A stretch of 64,000 bases of DNA, from the NCBI RefSeq assembly GCF_029338375.1, contig NZ_CP119804.1, positions 2,438,955-2,502,954 on the forward strand, read 5' to 3'. Of the stretch, positions 19,691 to 27,712 are shown one piece after another (within the stretch, counting starts at the first letter, position 1; every line of letters starts with the position of its first letter). The position numbers and the translations under genes were made by a program. Under the pieces are notes generated by a model, which saw nothing but the letters and a program-made list of their open reading frames with translations, searched no databases and had not been told where the DNA came from. The stretch is from Halorussus lipolyticus (lineage in GTDB: Archaea; Halobacteriota; Halobacteria; Halobacteriales; Haladaptataceae).

Positions 19691-21355
19691 TCAGTCTCGA
19701 CTGAACTGCCGGACCGTCATGTCGAGCGTGTCGAGGTCCAGAATCGGCGCGTAGCCAGCGTCCGGGTCGATGTTGACCGACTTCTGGAAATCAGTCTGGG
19801 CCTGCCAACACCCGGAGTTGACCGCGAGGACGTTGTGGTACTTGCCCCACCCGAGTTTGTGGACGTGGCCGGTGTGGAACACGTCGGGCACGGTGTCCAT
19901 CACGAGGTAATCTTTCTCCTCTGGCGCGAGGCGTGTCTTGCCGCCGAACTGGGGTGCGACGTGGCGCTTCTTCAGCAGTTGGTACATCGCCTTGTGGGGG
20001 TCGTCGTAACTCGCCTTGTCGTCGGGAAGTTCGGCGATAACCTCGTCCAGCGAGACGCCGTGGTACATCAGGATGTCCACGCCCTCAACGGTGACGGTGG
20101 AGGGGTTGCCCGAGATGCGGGCGTCGTGGACCGACATGATGTCCCTCAGCTCCTCGTCGAATCCGGGTTGGGGTTCGGCGAGTCGAACCGCGTCGTGGTT
20201 GCCCGGAATCATCAGAATCTCCATGTCGCCGGGCACCTCCTTCAGATACTCCGAGAACTGCTCGTACTGCTCGTAGATGTCGATGATGTCCAACTCGTCG
20301 TCTTGGTCGGGGTAGACGCCGACGCCCTCCACCATGTCGCCCGCGACGAGGAGGTACTCGACGCGCTCGGCCTCCTCGGTGTGAAGCCAGTCGGCGAACC
20401 GGGACCACGCGTCGGCCATGAACTCCTGACTGCCGACGTGAACGTCGCTGATGAGCGCGGCCTGCACGTGGCGGTCGGCGGTCGATGGCTTGTAGGTTCG
20501 GGGCACGTCGGGGAAGTAGAGGTCGTCCACGAACAGGATGCCGTCGCCGTCGTCGTTGTCGTCCGAGAGCGTTCCCTCGACTGCGATAACCTCGTCGTGG
20601 AGGAGTTCGTTCACCGTGTCGGCGAACTCCCGGTCTTTCATGATGAGACAGGGGTAGGTTCCGCTGGTATCTTCCAGTTCGACGAGCCAGTGACCGCTCG
20701 CAGTCGAGCGGATGTCGCTGACCATCCCGACGATGGCGGTGTCTCCGCCGCCGGGCATCGACTGGACCGCGGAGGTCGGCCGGGCGTTGACCCGCGAGCG
20801 CAACTGTTTCGAGAGGCGCTCGAAGCGGTCCTTGAACACCGACACGAAGTCGTCGTACTCGCCGGTGCCGGTACTCTCGCCCGTGATGTCGCCCTCGATT
20901 TCGAGCGACCGGGCGTCGAAGTCCGGGTCCCGGACCGACTCGTCGGGTCGGGACACGTCGGTCACGCCGTCGCCGAACTCCGAACCGTCGGCGTCCGGAC
21001 TGGTCTCTCCGTCGTTACCGGCGACTGCGACAGCGCCGTCGCCACTCGAATCGACACCATTACTGTCAACCCCCTTCGTTTCATCTGGAGAACCTAACTC
21101 GTTCTTCGGGTTGGTTCCGGTATCGGGTCCACTCGAAACTGGGGCGTTGCCGTTTCCAGCCTCGAACTCCGCGAGGACCTCCTCGACGTGGGCGGACGAG
21201 AGTTTCAGCGCCTCGTCGGGCGCGCGTTCGACCACCGCTTCGAGCGCGGCGTTCGGGTCGTCTGCCCCCGCCAGCAGGGTCACGGCCTCGCGGTCGGCGT
21301 TCCAGCCGCGACTGGTGAGTTCGCTGACGATACGAGCGGGCGTCTCCAGCGGCAC
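19691..21355 (-). CDS. polB: DNA polymerase II (family D) small subunit DP1
   Basis: 554 residues from a GTG start at 21355. The frame is open further up, but that extension is basic and non-haloarchaeal. The N-terminal ~95 residues are the three-helix domain, followed by an acidic linker, an OB fold (~residues 190-290) and a calcineurin-like 3'-5' exonuclease domain. All metal ligands are present: DVH at 304-306, GD at 339-340, GNHD at 385-388, H432, and HTGHVH at 494-499. It pairs with DP2 (58654-63789) to form replicative PolD. It lies ~3 kb from the origin, and the linker coding sequence contains an ORB-like word at 21069-21091. Confidence 0.95.
   Translation of the reverse strand: MPLETPARIVSELTSRGWNADREAVTLLAGADDPNAALEAVVERAPDEALKLSSAHVEEVLAEFEAGNGNAPVSSGPDTGTNPKNELGSPDETKGVDSNGVDSSGDGAVAVAGNDGETSPDADGSEFGDGVTDVSRPDESVRDPDFDARSLEIEGDITGESTGTGEYDDFVSVFKDRFERLSKQLRSRVNARPTSAVQSMPGGGDTAIVGMVSDIRSTASGHWLVELEDTSGTYPCLIMKDREFADTVNELLHDEVIAVEGTLSDDNDDGDGILFVDDLYFPDVPRTYKPSTADRHVQAALISDVHVGSQEFMADAWSRFADWLHTEEAERVEYLLVAGDMVEGVGVYPDQDDELDIIDIYEQYEQFSEYLKEVPGDMEILMIPGNHDAVRLAEPQPGFDEELRDIMSVHDARISGNPSTVTVEGVDILMYHGVSLDEVIAELPDDKASYDDPHKAMYQLLKKRHVAPQFGGKTRLAPEEKDYLVMDTVPDVFHTGHVHKLGWGKYHNVLAVNSGCWQAQTDFQKSVNIDPDAGYAPILDLDTLDMTVRQFSRD
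21069..21091 (-). promoter_or_regulatory. ORB-like sequence inside the DP1 coding region
   Basis: The minus strand reads CTCCAGATGAAACGAAGGGG within DP1 codons ~88-96. It matches the intergenic ORB at 30439-30460 at nearly every position. It encodes PDETKG in the acidic linker, where amino-acid sequence is under weak constraint. Confidence 0.6.
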
Positions 21356-21601
21356 GTTCTTCCAATTTCGGGGGTTCGCCAAAAGGATAGCGGAGCGCGG
21401 TGGGTGCGGTACGCCGAGACACCCGCGGCCCGAGACAGCGATTCGACTCCGAGGTGGCCGGAGAGCCGTGAACCCACTTTCGAGCAATTATTTTAGTTTC
21501 TAAATATAGCTTCTTATTTCTTTAATGATTGTGTAGGCGTGTAAGGCGGACGTGGCTCGCACCCGGAAAATTGACAACCTCAGAACGGTAAGGTGGGTCC
21601 G

Positions 21602-22462
21602 ATGAGTGCTTCCCGAGACGGTCCATCGTCCGACGAGGACGAACCCGATAGTTCACCTACCTCGTCGGAACTGCGGGCCGACGCCGCGGCGACTGACGGA
21701 GGCGAGCGCGAGGAGGGCACCGGCCCGCTCGCGTTGGTCCGTCGGTTCCGTCGGAGCGACAACGAGGTGGTCGTGTTCGTCCGCGAGATGTTGAGTAGCG
21801 CCGGTATCGTGCTGGCCATCGGGCTTCTCCTCTTTGCCATCAGCGGGGTCTGGCCCCCGATGGTCGCCATCGAGAGCGGGAGCATGGAACCCCAGATGCA
21901 GAAAGGTGACCTCGTGTTCATCATGGACGAGGGTCGTCTCGTGCCCGACGCCGCGCAGTCCGGAACCGGCGTCGTGACGTACAAGACGGGCCAAGACTCC
22001 GGATACAAGAGTTTCAACAACTACGGCGACGTGATAATCTACAAACCCGACGGGAAGAACTATCAGACGCCCATCATCCATCGCGCCCGCTTCTGGGTCG
22101 AGGAGGGCGAGAACTGGTACGACGAGGCCGACAAGCAGTACATCGACGCGGACAACTGCCAGCAGTTGACCAACTGCCCGGCCCCCAACGCCGGATTCAT
22201 CACGAAGGGCGACGCCAACGGCTTCTACGACCAAGCCGCGTGGAGTGGCGGCGCGCTCAGCGACCCCGTGAAGCCGAGTTGGATTCGGGGCACCGCCGAG
22301 GTCCGCATCCCGTGGCTCGGCTGGGTCCGCCTCCAGTTCTCGGGCGCGGCCTACGTCGCTCCGTCCTCGCTCCCGACGGCCTCGCTCTCGACCACGCCGC
22401 TCGTCGCTCCCGGTGTGTCCTCTCCCGGTGTAGCCTCGCCCAGTATGGCCTCCCCAGTGTAG
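21602..22462 (+). CDS. Signal peptidase I (archaeal Sec11 type)
   Basis: 286 residues. An acidic cytoplasmic N-terminus is followed by a membrane helix at ~64-88 (IVLAIGLLLFAISGVW). The catalytic residues of the archaeal S26B type are visible: Ser94 (ESGSMEPQM), His160 (TPIIHRA) and Asp204 (TKGDANG). The ~50-residue insert between Ser and His is typical of the haloarchaeal b-type paralogue. It removes Sec signal peptides outside the membrane. The last ~30 residues are a Ser/Ala/Pro repeat (GVSSPGVASPSMASPV) running into a DNA repeat. The ATG at 21602 is preceded by AGGTGG; a GTG at 21593 is less likely. Confidence 0.9.
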   Translation: MSASRDGPSSDEDEPDSSPTSSELRADAAATDGGEREEGTGPLALVRRFRRSDNEVVVFVREMLSSAGIVLAIGLLLFAISGVWPPMVAIESGSMEPQMQKGDLVFIMDEGRLVPDAAQSGTGVVTYKTGQDSGYKSFNNYGDVIIYKPDGKNYQTPIIHRARFWVEEGENWYDEADKQYIDADNCQQLTNCPAPNAGFITKGDANGFYDQAAWSGGALSDPVKPSWIRGTAEVRIPWLGWVRLQFSGAAYVAPSSLPTASLSTTPLVAPGVSSPGVASPSMASPV

Positions 22463-22565
22463 CCTCACCCGGCGCGGTTTCCCTCGCCCCGGTTCGACTC
22501 GGCCCGCCCGCTGTTTCGACTGCGTTTCGACTGCGTAACCATGCTGTTTTGACTGCGTAACCAAA
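22430..22565 (+). repeat. Degenerate short tandem repeats at the signal peptidase 3' end
   Basis: Copies of a ~15-base unit (CCCGGTGTAGCCTCG, CCCAGTATGGCCTCC, CCAGTGTAGCCTCAC) span the stop codon. Further on, TTTCGACTGCG is repeated, then TTTTGACTGCGTAACC. The repeats create both the odd C-terminal tail of the peptidase and part of the spacer before the orc1 3' end. Confidence 0.55.
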
Positions 22566-22606
22566 CACCGTTTTTCCGACGAGAAGCAGGCGACGAGGAG
22601 AGCAAG

Positions 22607-22626
22607 CCCTCCGTTTCGTGTGAAAC
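22607..22626 (-). promoter_or_regulatory. ORB-like sequence at the 3' side of orc1
   Basis: The minus strand reads GTTTCACACGAAACGGAGGG, a diverged ORB. It lies between the signal peptidase gene and the end of orc1, so orc1 is bracketed by ORB-like sites on both sides. Confidence 0.5.
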
Positions 22627-22708
22627 AACTTTCAGAAGCGGGCGAGTTGTCGAAGTTCAGAACCGGACAGGGTGTCGAACGAGGCGGACCGCCGCCAAAA
22701 TCGAGGAG

Positions 22709-24232
22709 CTAGTTGTCGAACCGGGCCTGCACGAACGGTTGGACGTTCTCGATGTCGCCGAGACGGGAGTCGGACATCAGCACCGCCTCGGTCTCGTCGA
22801 TGGGCACCGAGAGGCTGATTTCCTTGGTCCGGCCGTATCTGCCCTTGCTGACGACGACGGCGTTGACGATGCCCAGCATGTCGAGTTCGCTGATGAGGTC
22901 GGTGACCCTGCGCTGGGTCAGTTGGTCGGCGTCGATTTCCGCACAGAGGCGCTTGTAGATGTTGTACACCTCGCCGGTGTTGATGTTCTGGACGCCGTTG
23001 TCCTCCAGCAGGATGATGGAGAACAGCACGATTTTCGACTGAGTGGGGAGGGTGCGAACCACCTCGACTACCCGGTCGAGTTCGATTTTCTCCTGTGCTT
23101 TCCGGACGTGGGCCTCGTTGACCCCCTCGGCTTGGGCGCGCTCGGCGAGTTCGCCCGCAGTCCGGAGGAGGTCCAGCGCGCGCCGGGCGTCACCGTGTTC
23201 CTGCGCGGCGAACGCGGCGCAGAGCGGAATCACGTCGTCGCTCAGCGCGTCGGCCTTGAACGCGACTTCCGCGCGGTGCTGAAGGATGTCCCGCAGTTGG
23301 TTGGCGTCGTAGGGCGGGAAGACGATTTCCTCCTCGCCCAAAGAGGATTTGACGCGGGGGTCGAGGAAGTCGGTGAACTTGAGGTCGTTGGAGATGCCGA
23401 TGATGGAGACCCGCGAGTTCTCCAACTCCGAGTTCATCCGCGAGAGGTTGTAGAGGGTGTCGTCGCCCGACTTCTCGACCAGTTTGTCGATTTCGTCCAG
23501 CATGATGACGACCACGCGCTCCTCGTAATCGACGGCCTCGAAGAAGGTGTTGTACACCCGGTCGGTCGGCCATCCGGTCATGGGCACCGACTCCATCTCC
23601 TCGCGGTCGGCTTCTAGTTCTTCTACGCGCGCGTCGATGTCCTCGACCGTATCGAACTCGGTGTCCGCGAGTCGGGAGGCGGTGGCGTCAGTGTCGGTAG
23701 CGGCGTCAGTGTCGGCGGCGGCGGCCTCCTCGCGGAGAGTTTCGAGTTCGTCCATCCGGTCGTCCACGAACTGCTGGTTGTTCTCGATGAACTTGTTGGC
23801 GAGTTGGGCCAGCACCCGGTACTGGGTGTCGGTGACCTCGCAGTTGATGTACTCGACGTTGCAGGGCACGTCGTACTTCTGGGAGGTGCTTTCGAGTTCC
23901 TTGCTGACGAACTTCGCGCTGGCGGTCTTGCCAGTCCCGGTCTTGCCGTAGATGAGGATGTTCGAGGGCGTCTCGCCCCGGAGGGCGGCGACCAGAATCG
24001 TCGCCATGTTGTTGATTTGGTCCTTCCGGTGGGGAAGCTCGTGGGGCGTGTACGAGGGCCGCAGGACCTCCTTGTTCTCGAATATCGGTTCGCCGGACAG
24101 CAGGTCGTCGAACAGCCCTTGGTCGTCGTCCTCCTCCTCGAAGACGACATCGTCTAAATCGACGTTGTCGAAGCTCCGGTCGGGGCTGACCTCGACTCCC
24201 TCGTCCGTCGGTTGCGTGTTTTCGTCAGACAT
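22709..24232 (-). CDS. orc1: Orc1/Cdc6 replication initiator of the adjacent origin
   Basis: 507 residues, starting at the MSDENTQ methionine. The AAA+ domain has Walker A GKTGTGKT at 96-103, Walker B IMLDEID at 243-249 and sensor 1 GISNDL at 279-284. An acidic, Ala/Thr/Asp-rich insertion at ~152-222 separates the two Walker motifs and is longer than in non-halophiles. The C-terminal ~90 residues are the winged helix that binds ORB DNA (TQRRVTDLISELDMLGIVNA). It loads MCM at the origin. The gene starts beside the ORB at 24245 and the origin core, so this is the cognate initiator. Confidence 0.95.
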   Translation of the reverse strand: MSDENTQPTDEGVEVSPDRSFDNVDLDDVVFEEEDDDQGLFDDLLSGEPIFENKEVLRPSYTPHELPHRKDQINNMATILVAALRGETPSNILIYGKTGTGKTASAKFVSKELESTSQKYDVPCNVEYINCEVTDTQYRVLAQLANKFIENNQQFVDDRMDELETLREEAAAADTDAATDTDATASRLADTEFDTVEDIDARVEELEADREEMESVPMTGWPTDRVYNTFFEAVDYEERVVVIMLDEIDKLVEKSGDDTLYNLSRMNSELENSRVSIIGISNDLKFTDFLDPRVKSSLGEEEIVFPPYDANQLRDILQHRAEVAFKADALSDDVIPLCAAFAAQEHGDARRALDLLRTAGELAERAQAEGVNEAHVRKAQEKIELDRVVEVVRTLPTQSKIVLFSIILLEDNGVQNINTGEVYNIYKRLCAEIDADQLTQRRVTDLISELDMLGIVNAVVVSKGRYGRTKEISLSVPIDETEAVLMSDSRLGDIENVQPFVQARFDN

Positions 24233-24244
24233 GCGTTCGTGCCG

Positions 24245-24265
24245 ACCCCTCCGTTTCAGGTGGAA
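24245..24265 (-). promoter_or_regulatory. ORB next to the orc1 start
   Basis: The minus strand reads TTCCACCTGAAACGGAGGGG, 13 bases upstream of the orc1 ATG. The position suits autoregulation of orc1 by its own product. Confidence 0.7.
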
Positions 24266-24798
24266 GACGCGCAACGCGCGGGCCAATTTCGGCGAAATCG
24301 ACCGCCAGCGCCGAGATGTAGAGGCCGAGAAGTTGCGAGCGCGTCCAGTTGATGCAGGAGAACCAAAGGTCCAGCAGGGTATTAAACTCTTTCTTCTCTC
24401 TGCTTGCTCGAATCGAACCCCGAAATCGGACGCGAAAAGCCCGCAGAGCCGAAATTAATGACAGAACACGTTCGCCGAAATCGAGAAGCACCGCCGAGAA
24501 ACGAGGAGTTTCGGGTCGCAGGGACGCTGGTTCGGAACGGGAGAGTCCCGTGTTCGATAGCCGAGAAACCGTCAAATAGAGCCATAGAAGGCGAATTCCT
24601 CCGGGAAGTAGAAAGATGGCCTCTATTTCGAGTCGAGGAGGCGTCGCGTCACCAGTAGCACGTGGCGTCACCAGTGGCTTGGCGGACAGTGATCAGGCGG
24701 AGAATACTGCTGGGTAGTAGACGATGGTCGCTACGGGAAAGACCAAAGAAAATGAGACCGAGGGGGAGAGAATCGGTGCCACTGATCGTGGCACCTCC

Positions 24799-24823
24799 CC
24801 CACCCCTTCGTTTCGGGTGGAAC
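24799..24823 (-). promoter_or_regulatory. ORB, left member of the origin core pair
   Basis: The minus strand reads GTTCCACCCGAAACGAAGGGG followed by TGGGGGAGG. This is a full consensus box with the trailing G-run seen in haloarchaeal ORBs. It is inverted relative to the box at 24983. Confidence 0.85.
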
Positions 24824-24852
24824 GGGAGAAAGGAGGGGGTGGGGAGGGGTGC

Positions 24853-24960
24853 CTCTAATAACCGGAACCTTTAGTACAACAGGCAGAAAACAGTATCCGT
24901 AAACCAACAGCAACGGTTATTTTTGGAGTCGGTTTGGTTGAAATAACGGCGGCTCGCTCA
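24853..24960. promoter_or_regulatory. Putative DNA unwinding element
   Basis: The ~100 bases between the inverted ORBs are visibly richer in A/T than the rest of the locus. They contain AATAACCGG near the left end and CGGTTATTTTT further right, which are partly inverted. Position and composition fit the duplex-unwinding element. Confidence 0.6.
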
Positions 24961-24982
24961 CCCCACCCCCACCTTCCAACGG

Positions 24983-25009
24983 CTCCACCTGAAACGAAGG
25001 GGTGGGGGT
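24983..25009 (+). promoter_or_regulatory. ORB, right member of the origin core pair
   Basis: The + strand reads CTCCACCTGAAACGAAGGGG followed by TGGGGGTGG. It is the mirror partner of the box at 24799 across the AT-richer centre. Confidence 0.85.
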
Positions 25010-25078
25010 GGTCGGACATCTCCCGACAATTCGCTGGCGGCCTCTACTTTTCGAGTCTATTCGTCCACTGGGACTTCC

Positions 25079-25280
25079 GACTTTCCCTCGTCGTCCCTCG
25101 TGTTGTCTCTCGTCTCGCCTTGCCTTGCCTTGCCTTGACTTGCCTCGTCTCGTCTTGCTCCTGCGGTCGTTCTTCTGTAGACCTTCTCCTGTCCTCTCTC
25201 CTTTGTCCTCTCTCCTCTGTCATCTCTTTCCTGTTATCTCTCCTCACTTTCCTAGTCCTCACATCTCTCGTGTTCGGCTT
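25079..25280 (+). repeat. Pyrimidine-rich tract with CTTGC pentamers
   Basis: Counting 25081-25260 gives only 33 purines in 180 bases on the + strand. Five tandem pentamers (CTTGC x3, CTTGA, CTTGC) occupy 25119-25143, and CCTCTCTCC-type words follow. It lies inside the origin between ORBs and encodes nothing credible. Confidence 0.8.
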
Positions 25281-25351
25281 GCTTTCGGCCTTCGACTGAA
25301 GCGTCGTGTCCTCGACTTCGCTTCGACCTTCGATTGGTTCTCGTCCACATG

Positions 25352-25372
25352 ACCCCTTCATTTCGACTGGAA
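25352..25372 (-). promoter_or_regulatory. ORB-like sequence in the right part of the origin
   Basis: The minus strand reads TTCCAGTCGAAATGAAGGGG, one change from the core GAAACGAAGGGG. Confidence 0.65.
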
Positions 25373-25423
25373 ATCAGAGCTGTTCTCCTTCATTAGGTCA
25401 CACAAGTCCCATCTCGTCTTGTC

Positions 25424-25444
25424 GTTTCCACCCGAAACGAATCG
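25424..25444 (+). promoter_or_regulatory. Partial ORB-like sequence
   Basis: The + strand reads GTTTCCACCCGAAACGAATCG. The left arm matches the consensus but the GGGG is lost. It is inverted relative to the box at 25352. Confidence 0.45.
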
Positions 25445-25473
25445 TGTTGAGGTTACACTCGGACAGCATATCG

Positions 25474-25613
25474 GCCAACAGCTATCGAGACCAAACCCTC
25501 GCCAACAGCTGTCAAGACCGACCCACCGGCCAACAACTGCCGGGAACCGAACCACCGACTAACAACCGCCGGGACCAACCCATCGGCCAACAACCGTCAG
25601 AGGCACCTCCGAA
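25474..25613 (+). repeat. Five tandem ~28-bp repeats beside the origin
   Basis: Units begin at 25474, 25501, 25529, 25558 and 25586. Each starts GCCAACARC (ACTAACAAC in the fourth), followed by a variable ~8-base stretch and an ACC-rich end such as ACCGACCCACCG. Unit length is 27-29 bases, with identity decaying along the array. The spacing and position between the origin and oapA resemble iterons. Confidence 0.75.
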
Positions 25614-25771
25614 GTCCTCTCGCAATTGCCGAGGAGTTAGTTCCATGTCCTCGAATTGGTCATTTTTTCCGAGGGGTGTCTGACGTAGGTTTAAGTGGGT
25701 GGGATATAGTTGTACGCGCAACAGCCCCCGTGACGGTTTCGTTCGCCGATAGTGGGGTCTGGGAGGAAAGG

Positions 25772-26413
25772 ATGGGATTGTTTACCGACCTGAAAGACAG
25801 CATTGCCCGCGTTACGGACAAGCTCTTCTCCGCGCAGGAGCCGAAGCGTATCGGTATCTACGGCCCGCCAAACGCCGGAAAGACGACCCTCGCCAACCGC
25901 ATCGCCCGTGATTGGACTGGCGACGCGGTGGGTCCCGAGAGTCACATTCCACACGAAACCCGGCGGGCCAGAAGCAAGGAGAACGTAGAAATCGAGCGCA
26001 ACGGCAAGACGGTGTCCATCGACATCGTTGACACGCCGGGCGTGACGACCAAAGTCGATTACGAGGAGTTCCTCGACCACGACATGGAGAAAGAGGATGC
26101 AGTGCGTCGCTCCCGCGAGGCCACCGAGGGCGTCGCGGAGGCGATGCACTGGCTCCGGGAGGACGTGGAGGGCGTCATCTACGTGTTGGACAGCACGACC
26201 GACCCCTTCACGCAGGTCAACACTATGCTCATCGGTATCATCGAGAGTCAAGACCTCCCAGTCCTCATCCTCGCTAACAAGACCGACCTCGAAGATTCGA
26301 GCGTCCAGCGCATCCGGAACGCCTTCCCTCAGCACGAGACCATCCCGCTCTCGGCGCTCGAAGGCGACAACATGGACGAAGTGTACGACAAGATAGCGGA
26401 GTACTTCGCGTGA
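25772..26413 (+). CDS. oapA: Origin-associated Era-like GTPase OapA
   Basis: 213 residues. GTPase motifs are G1 GPPNAGKT at 31-38, G3 DTPG at 87-90 and G4 NKTD near residue 170. The frame extends upstream, but the ATG at 25772 has GGGAGG just before it and matches the compact protein. It is the first gene right of the origin and heads a three-gene operon whose members keep this position in haloarchaea, hence the name origin-associated protein. The molecular role is unknown; GTP-dependent assembly or ribosome-linked control is possible. Confidence 0.88.
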   Translation: MGLFTDLKDSIARVTDKLFSAQEPKRIGIYGPPNAGKTTLANRIARDWTGDAVGPESHIPHETRRARSKENVEIERNGKTVSIDIVDTPGVTTKVDYEEFLDHDMEKEDAVRRSREATEGVAEAMHWLREDVEGVIYVLDSTTDPFTQVNTMLIGIIESQDLPVLILANKTDLEDSSVQRIRNAFPQHETIPLSALEGDNMDEVYDKIAEYFA

Positions 26414-26417
26414 TACC

Positions 26418-26807
26418 ATGCCAGAAGTGACTGGGGACGACCCCGACGACGGCGTGCAAATCGACCTTATCGGTGCCGACCGGATGGCCGAGATGGCGTC
26501 GATGGAGAAGATTCGGATGATTCTCGACGGGGTTCGGGACGGCAACATCGTCATCCTCGAAACCGGGCTTTCGCCCGACGAGGAGAGTAGACTCATCGAG
26601 GTCACGATGACCGAAATCAGCCCCGACGAGTTCAACGGTATCGAAATCGAGACCTACCCCCGGTCCGAGACCGCAGACCAGAGCTTCCTCGATAGGCTGA
26701 TGGGCAAGGAATCGACGCGAAAGCTCACCGTCATCGGCCCGGCGAACCAAATCGAGACGCTTCACAAAGACGAGAACCTCATCAGCGCGCTCGTCTCACG
26801 CAAATAA
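26418..26807 (+). CDS. oapB: Origin-associated protein OapB (DUF2073)
   Basis: 129 residues beginning MPEVTGDDPDDGVQIDLIG. It has an alpha/beta pattern with GLSPDEESRLIEVTMTEISPDEF and ends VIGPANQIETLHKDENLISALVSRK. It belongs to the archaeal DUF2073 family, always seen next to the Era-like GTPase. It starts 4 bases after oapA, and its stop overlaps the oapC start (TAATG). No catalytic residues are evident. A partner role to OapA is inferred from gene order. Confidence 0.85.
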   Translation: MPEVTGDDPDDGVQIDLIGADRMAEMASMEKIRMILDGVRDGNIVILETGLSPDEESRLIEVTMTEISPDEFNGIEIETYPRSETADQSFLDRLMGKESTRKLTVIGPANQIETLHKDENLISALVSRK

Positions 26808-27613
26808 TGCCCCACCAGTGTACCACCTGCGGGCGGACGTTCGAGGACGGCTCGAAGGATATGCTCTCGGGCTGTCCGGACTGCGGCGGGAACAAGTTTC
26901 AGTTCCAACCCGCGGGGGCCGTAAGCGAGAGTGCCGGAAACGCCGGAGCGAACGCAAGCGGTGGACCTGCGAACGCCGCGACTGCGCCGAAGAAGACGCC
27001 CGAGAGCGCCCGGTCGGCCGGGGGGTCGTCGTCCTCGGCCGACGCATCCGAAACAGGGGGTACTCGCGGGGGCACGGCCGGCGACCGAGGAGCGTCCGCA
27101 CCCGAAACAGGGGGTGACGACCGAGCAAGCGCGGTGAACCGGGCGGCCGCGACGGTCCGCGATTGGGTCGGCAAGCGCGACGATGCCCGAGACGACCGGA
27201 CTGATTCGACGCGAGACGAGGCCTCGACGCGAAACGGTACTGCGCCGCGGACCGACGCTACCCCGCCGAGCGAGGAGGACTCGGCGCAGGCCAGCGCTCG
27301 CCGGGACGTGGTGAGCGAGTCGGAGTTACCCGACGAACCGCCCCAGCGCGCCGGCGTCTCGGAACCCGGTGACGCGCCCGCCGCAAATTCCGAGGGGAAC
27401 GTCGTCAGCGCGCCCGACGACGAGAGTCCGGGACTGAAGGAACTCCGCGAGGAGCTAAACAGTCAGTTCGAGAGCATCCGAATCGTGGAACCCGGCCAGT
27501 ACGAACTCAATCTGATGGAACTGTACGAGCGCGAGGAGTACATCATCTCGCTACAGGAAGACGGGAAGTACGTCATCGAGGTCCCCGACGCGTGGGACGC
27601 GAGCGACCGCTGA
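26807..27613 (+). CDS. oapC: Origin-associated zinc-ribbon protein OapC
   Basis: 268 residues in three parts. Residues 1-35 are a zinc ribbon (CTTCGRTFEDGSKDM, then CPDCGGNKF). Residues ~36-200 are a low-complexity Ala/Ser/Glu/Asp-rich linker, containing TRGGTAGDRGASAP and similar. Residues ~205-268 are a compact conserved domain (LKELREELNSQFESIRIVEPGQ, then YIISLQEDGKYVIEVPDAW). It starts by 1-base overlap with oapB. The linker should be disordered, tethering two folded ends. The molecular function is unknown. Confidence 0.85.
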   Translation: MPHQCTTCGRTFEDGSKDMLSGCPDCGGNKFQFQPAGAVSESAGNAGANASGGPANAATAPKKTPESARSAGGSSSSADASETGGTRGGTAGDRGASAPETGGDDRASAVNRAAATVRDWVGKRDDARDDRTDSTRDEASTRNGTAPRTDATPPSEEDSAQASARRDVVSESELPDEPPQRAGVSEPGDAPAANSEGNVVSAPDDESPGLKELREELNSQFESIRIVEPGQYELNLMELYEREEYIISLQEDGKYVIEVPDAWDASDR

Positions 27614-27680
27614 TTTTCGCTAGTTCGTAGTGACGACCGGCCGACGAGTTCCGGCAGACTGGGGCGTCTTGGCAAAACTG

Positions 27681-27686
27681 TTTACA
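27681..27686 (+). promoter_or_regulatory. TATA box of the MATE gene
   Basis: TTTACA lies ~30 bases before the ATG at 27713, giving a leaderless or near-leaderless transcript. Confidence 0.5.
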
Positions 27687-27712
27687 GGGCGACTCGCAAA
27701 GAACAGTATCCG

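Larger units (their letters stand above)
24233..25771. other. Replication origin region (oriC1-type)
   Basis: About 1.5 kb with no gene, between orc1 and oapA. It contains ORBs at 24245, 24799, 24983, 25352 and 25424. The two best copies are inverted and point outward from an AT-richer segment at ~24853-24960, the likely unwinding element, with G-runs (24833-24851) and C-runs (24959-24976) on the inner side. Further right are a pyrimidine-rich tract (25079-25280) and 28-bp tandem repeats (25474-25613). An initiator gene, inverted ORBs and oapABC together are the known layout of the main haloarchaeal origin. Confidence 0.88.

Noticed and set aside
27041..27115. CCCGAAACAGGGGG-type words in oapC as ORBs
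   Set aside because: They lack the GAAACGAAGGGG core and the left arm, and arise from repeated Glu-Thr-Gly-Gly codons in the linker.
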